A DNA stretch of 32,580 nt from Gammaproteobacteria bacterium (GTDB lineage Bacteria > Pseudomonadota > Gammaproteobacteria > SG8-11). The translations under genes were made by a program, and so were the position numbers. The notes beneath the pieces were generated by a model. That model was not told where the DNA came from. It searched no databases and saw only the letters and a program-made list of their open reading frames with translations. The DNA lies in NCBI GenBank assembly GCA_016200445.1, contig JACQEQ010000285.1, positions 1-32,580 on the forward strand, given 5' to 3'. Shown here one piece after another: positions 31,205-32,580 of the stretch. Numbering within the stretch: position 1 is the stretch's first letter; every line of letters begins with the position of its first letter.

Positions 31205-32580
31205 ATGGCGGATGACACCAGCAAACGAGAATTAGAACCCTGGAAGGTTAAATACAATGAACAAAAGGAAATTCTCAAACAAAAAGACAAGGAGTGGCGC
31301 GATTCCGATACCATACTGCGCCGCGGCATCTCACGCCTGACGTTTGCCATCGGCGGCATCGATCCAAAACTGGACAGACTATTGAACGAGTTGCGCGATG
31401 CGATTCGTGAAAACGAAACTACCGGCACTGTGGCCGAATTAATCAACGATATTGCCAGCCTCGTAAAACGGCTCGACGATCGCACCAACGCCGATACTGG
31501 CAGTAGCGAACCTGGTCATGAACTGGCGATAAAAATCCTTCAAACTTTGGCGTTTCCAGACACGCAACGCAAGCACGTTAAGAAACTCACGCAACGTTTC
31601 GAAGTTAATAAAGAGAATGCTGATGACCTGCACGAGGAACTGATGCGGTTACTGCAGGCTTGTTTTACCGCTACACCGGGCAACGCCGCGAGCGGATGGC
31701 TGAATCGCTTGGCCACACGACTTTCCAACCAGTCAAGAACACCTGCTGTTCCAATCGCGGTGGATTCGGTTGCAGTGTCCTCGAGCGACCCTGCAGCATC
31801 GGCTGCGTCGGCATTGACGGTCGCCAAACAAATACTGATCGATCTGATTCGACGCATTCAGGTGCGCGAAGAAGATGCTTATGCCGTGAAATCACTTACT
31901 ACCCGCCTAGAACGCGCCGCCGACGAACCCGAGATCGACGCGATCACCACCGAGTTTTCCGAAATCGTAAACGTGACACACCGGGCACGACCCGTTCCGG
32001 TGAGCACAGAACCTGGCGTACAAAATGTCAACGTTCCTAGTATTCAGGATGTTTTGATCCAGTTTGTGGACGAATTGGCAATACCGTCTGAGTTTGTCAA
32101 CGAGTCCAGCCGCATAAAAAACTGCCTGGCCGACAACGCCACCGGATCGGATTTCACCGCCGCGTTCAAATCCATCGTCGATCTTGTCGTCAACATGCGT
32201 AAAACTCTGGTGCAAGAAAAGCACGAGCTGGAAGATTTTCTGCGCCAACTCACGCAACGCTTGCAGGAAATGGATCAACACCTAGGCGGTACGCAGTCGC
32301 ATCAACAAACCTGGGCCGAGCAAGGCCGCAAATTGGAAGCGGCGGTGCAGACCCAAGTGCGCGAAATTAAATCCACGGTGCACGAAGCTTCGGATTTGCA
32401 GCATTTAAAAACCAACATCAGCGAACGCCTGGATGTGCTGCAAACGCACTTTATGGCCGATCTTTACAACTTGCTGCCCGCATCGCGCCTGGCCGATGTG
32501 AGGTGGATTAAGATCATTAAGGAAAAGCGCGCTACTTTTGCATGCACGCCAGCGGCGGAAGGGATCCGGTTCGGGCCCGA
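31205..32580 (+). CDS. Probable diguanylate cyclase, N-terminal coiled-coil part (cut by window edge)
   Basis: The frame is open from ATG 31205 (MADDTSKRELEPWKVKYNEQ) to the edge, 458 codons. AGG lies seven bases upstream. The first ~60 residues (WKVKYNEQKEILKQKDKEW, LRRGISRLTFAIGGIDPKL) and the later EKHELEDFLRQLTQRLQEMD with LKTNISERLDVLQTHF match the long helical N-terminal region of a soluble GGDEF protein family known from Pseudomonas and relatives. The GGDEF domain would lie beyond the window and is not seen. After about residue 416 the sequence no longer resembles a coiled coil, so the gene may be interrupted. Confidence 0.65.
   Translation, partial: MADDTSKRELEPWKVKYNEQKEILKQKDKEWRDSDTILRRGISRLTFAIGGIDPKLDRLLNELRDAIRENETTGTVAELINDIASLVKRLDDRTNADTGSSEPGHELAIKILQTLAFPDTQRKHVKKLTQRFEVNKENADDLHEELMRLLQACFTATPGNAASGWLNRLATRLSNQSRTPAVPIAVDSVAVSSSDPAASAASALTVAKQILIDLIRRIQVREEDAYAVKSLTTRLERAADEPEIDAITTEFSEIVNVTHRARPVPVSTEPGVQNVNVPSIQDVLIQFVDELAIPSEFVNESSRIKNCLADNATGSDFTAAFKSIVDLVVNMRKTLVQEKHELEDFLRQLTQRLQEMDQHLGGTQSHQQTWAEQGRKLEAAVQTQVREIKSTVHEASDLQHLKTNISERLDVLQTHFMADLYNLLPASRLADVRWIKIIKEKRATFACTPAAEGIRFGP
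32453..32580. other. Possible start of an inserted sequence in the diguanylate cyclase gene
   Basis: Past 32452 the plus frame changes from heptad-like helix to ADLYNLLPASRLADVRWIKI, unlike the family. On the minus strand a frame enters from the right edge and ends at 32464 (last residues TSARRDAGSKL). Both facts would fit an insertion element or rearrangement starting here. No terminal repeat can be checked because the other end is outside the window. Confidence 0.3.

Noticed and set aside
1..32580. CRISPR arrays, rRNA genes, riboswitches and phage genes
   Set aside because: I looked for regular direct repeats, rRNA-like stretches and phage structural genes and saw none.

Overview
The window looks like a chromosomal segment of an aerobic, GC-rich gammaproteobacterium. 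The clues are the order birA - coaX - SPOR protein - tRNA-Thr(UGU), which recalls the E. coli birA-coaA-thrU neighbourhood, the order tsaC - hemF, the order rsmD - coaD - YfhL-type ferredoxin, and an oxygen-dependent coproporphyrinogen oxidase. I cannot place it to genus.

Layout. (1) 1-4157, minus strand: a three-gene operon, probably accessory. It holds a beta-rich protein, a predicted metzincin-like zinc protease, and a secreted protein cut by the window edge. It sits on the 3' side of tRNA-Thr (4232-4307), where E. coli would have further tRNA genes and tufB. (2) 4344-10446, minus strand: a housekeeping and signalling run of class III nucleotide cyclase, membrane-fused spermidine synthase-like protein, birA, coaX and a SPOR protein. 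(3) 10595-11023, plus strand: a DUF4124 exported protein. (4) 11025-17780, minus strand: a branched-chain amino-acid ABC transporter (binding protein, LivH, LivM, LivG, LivF) with a GT-C-like membrane protein lodged between livH and livM. (5) 17891-22746, plus strand: tsaC, hemF, rsmD, coaD, ferredoxin and ggt. (6) 22860-27709, plus strand: a 38-residue membrane miniprotein with its own promoter and terminator, a short heme-copper-oxidase subunit I-like protein, unknown proteins, an exported rhodanese and a GGDEF-EAL protein. (7) 27731-32580: a patatin-like membrane lipase, a tandem pair of unknown 65-residue basic proteins, a small Rieske protein with a mini-ORF before it, and the N-terminal coiled-coil part of a probable diguanylate cyclase whose sequence departs from the family near the right edge.

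The most unusual feature is a pair of MITE-like elements (6023-6295 and 11736-11972) with inverted-repeat ends. Each sits exactly at a stop/start junction inside a minus-strand operon (birA/coaX and livG/livF). In both, the element end places TGAGG eight bases before the downstream start codon, and a target duplication appears to keep both the upstream stop and the downstream start. The element thus seems to carry a portable ribosome-binding site. Smaller REP-like palindromes after livK and hemF supply the stop codons of those genes.
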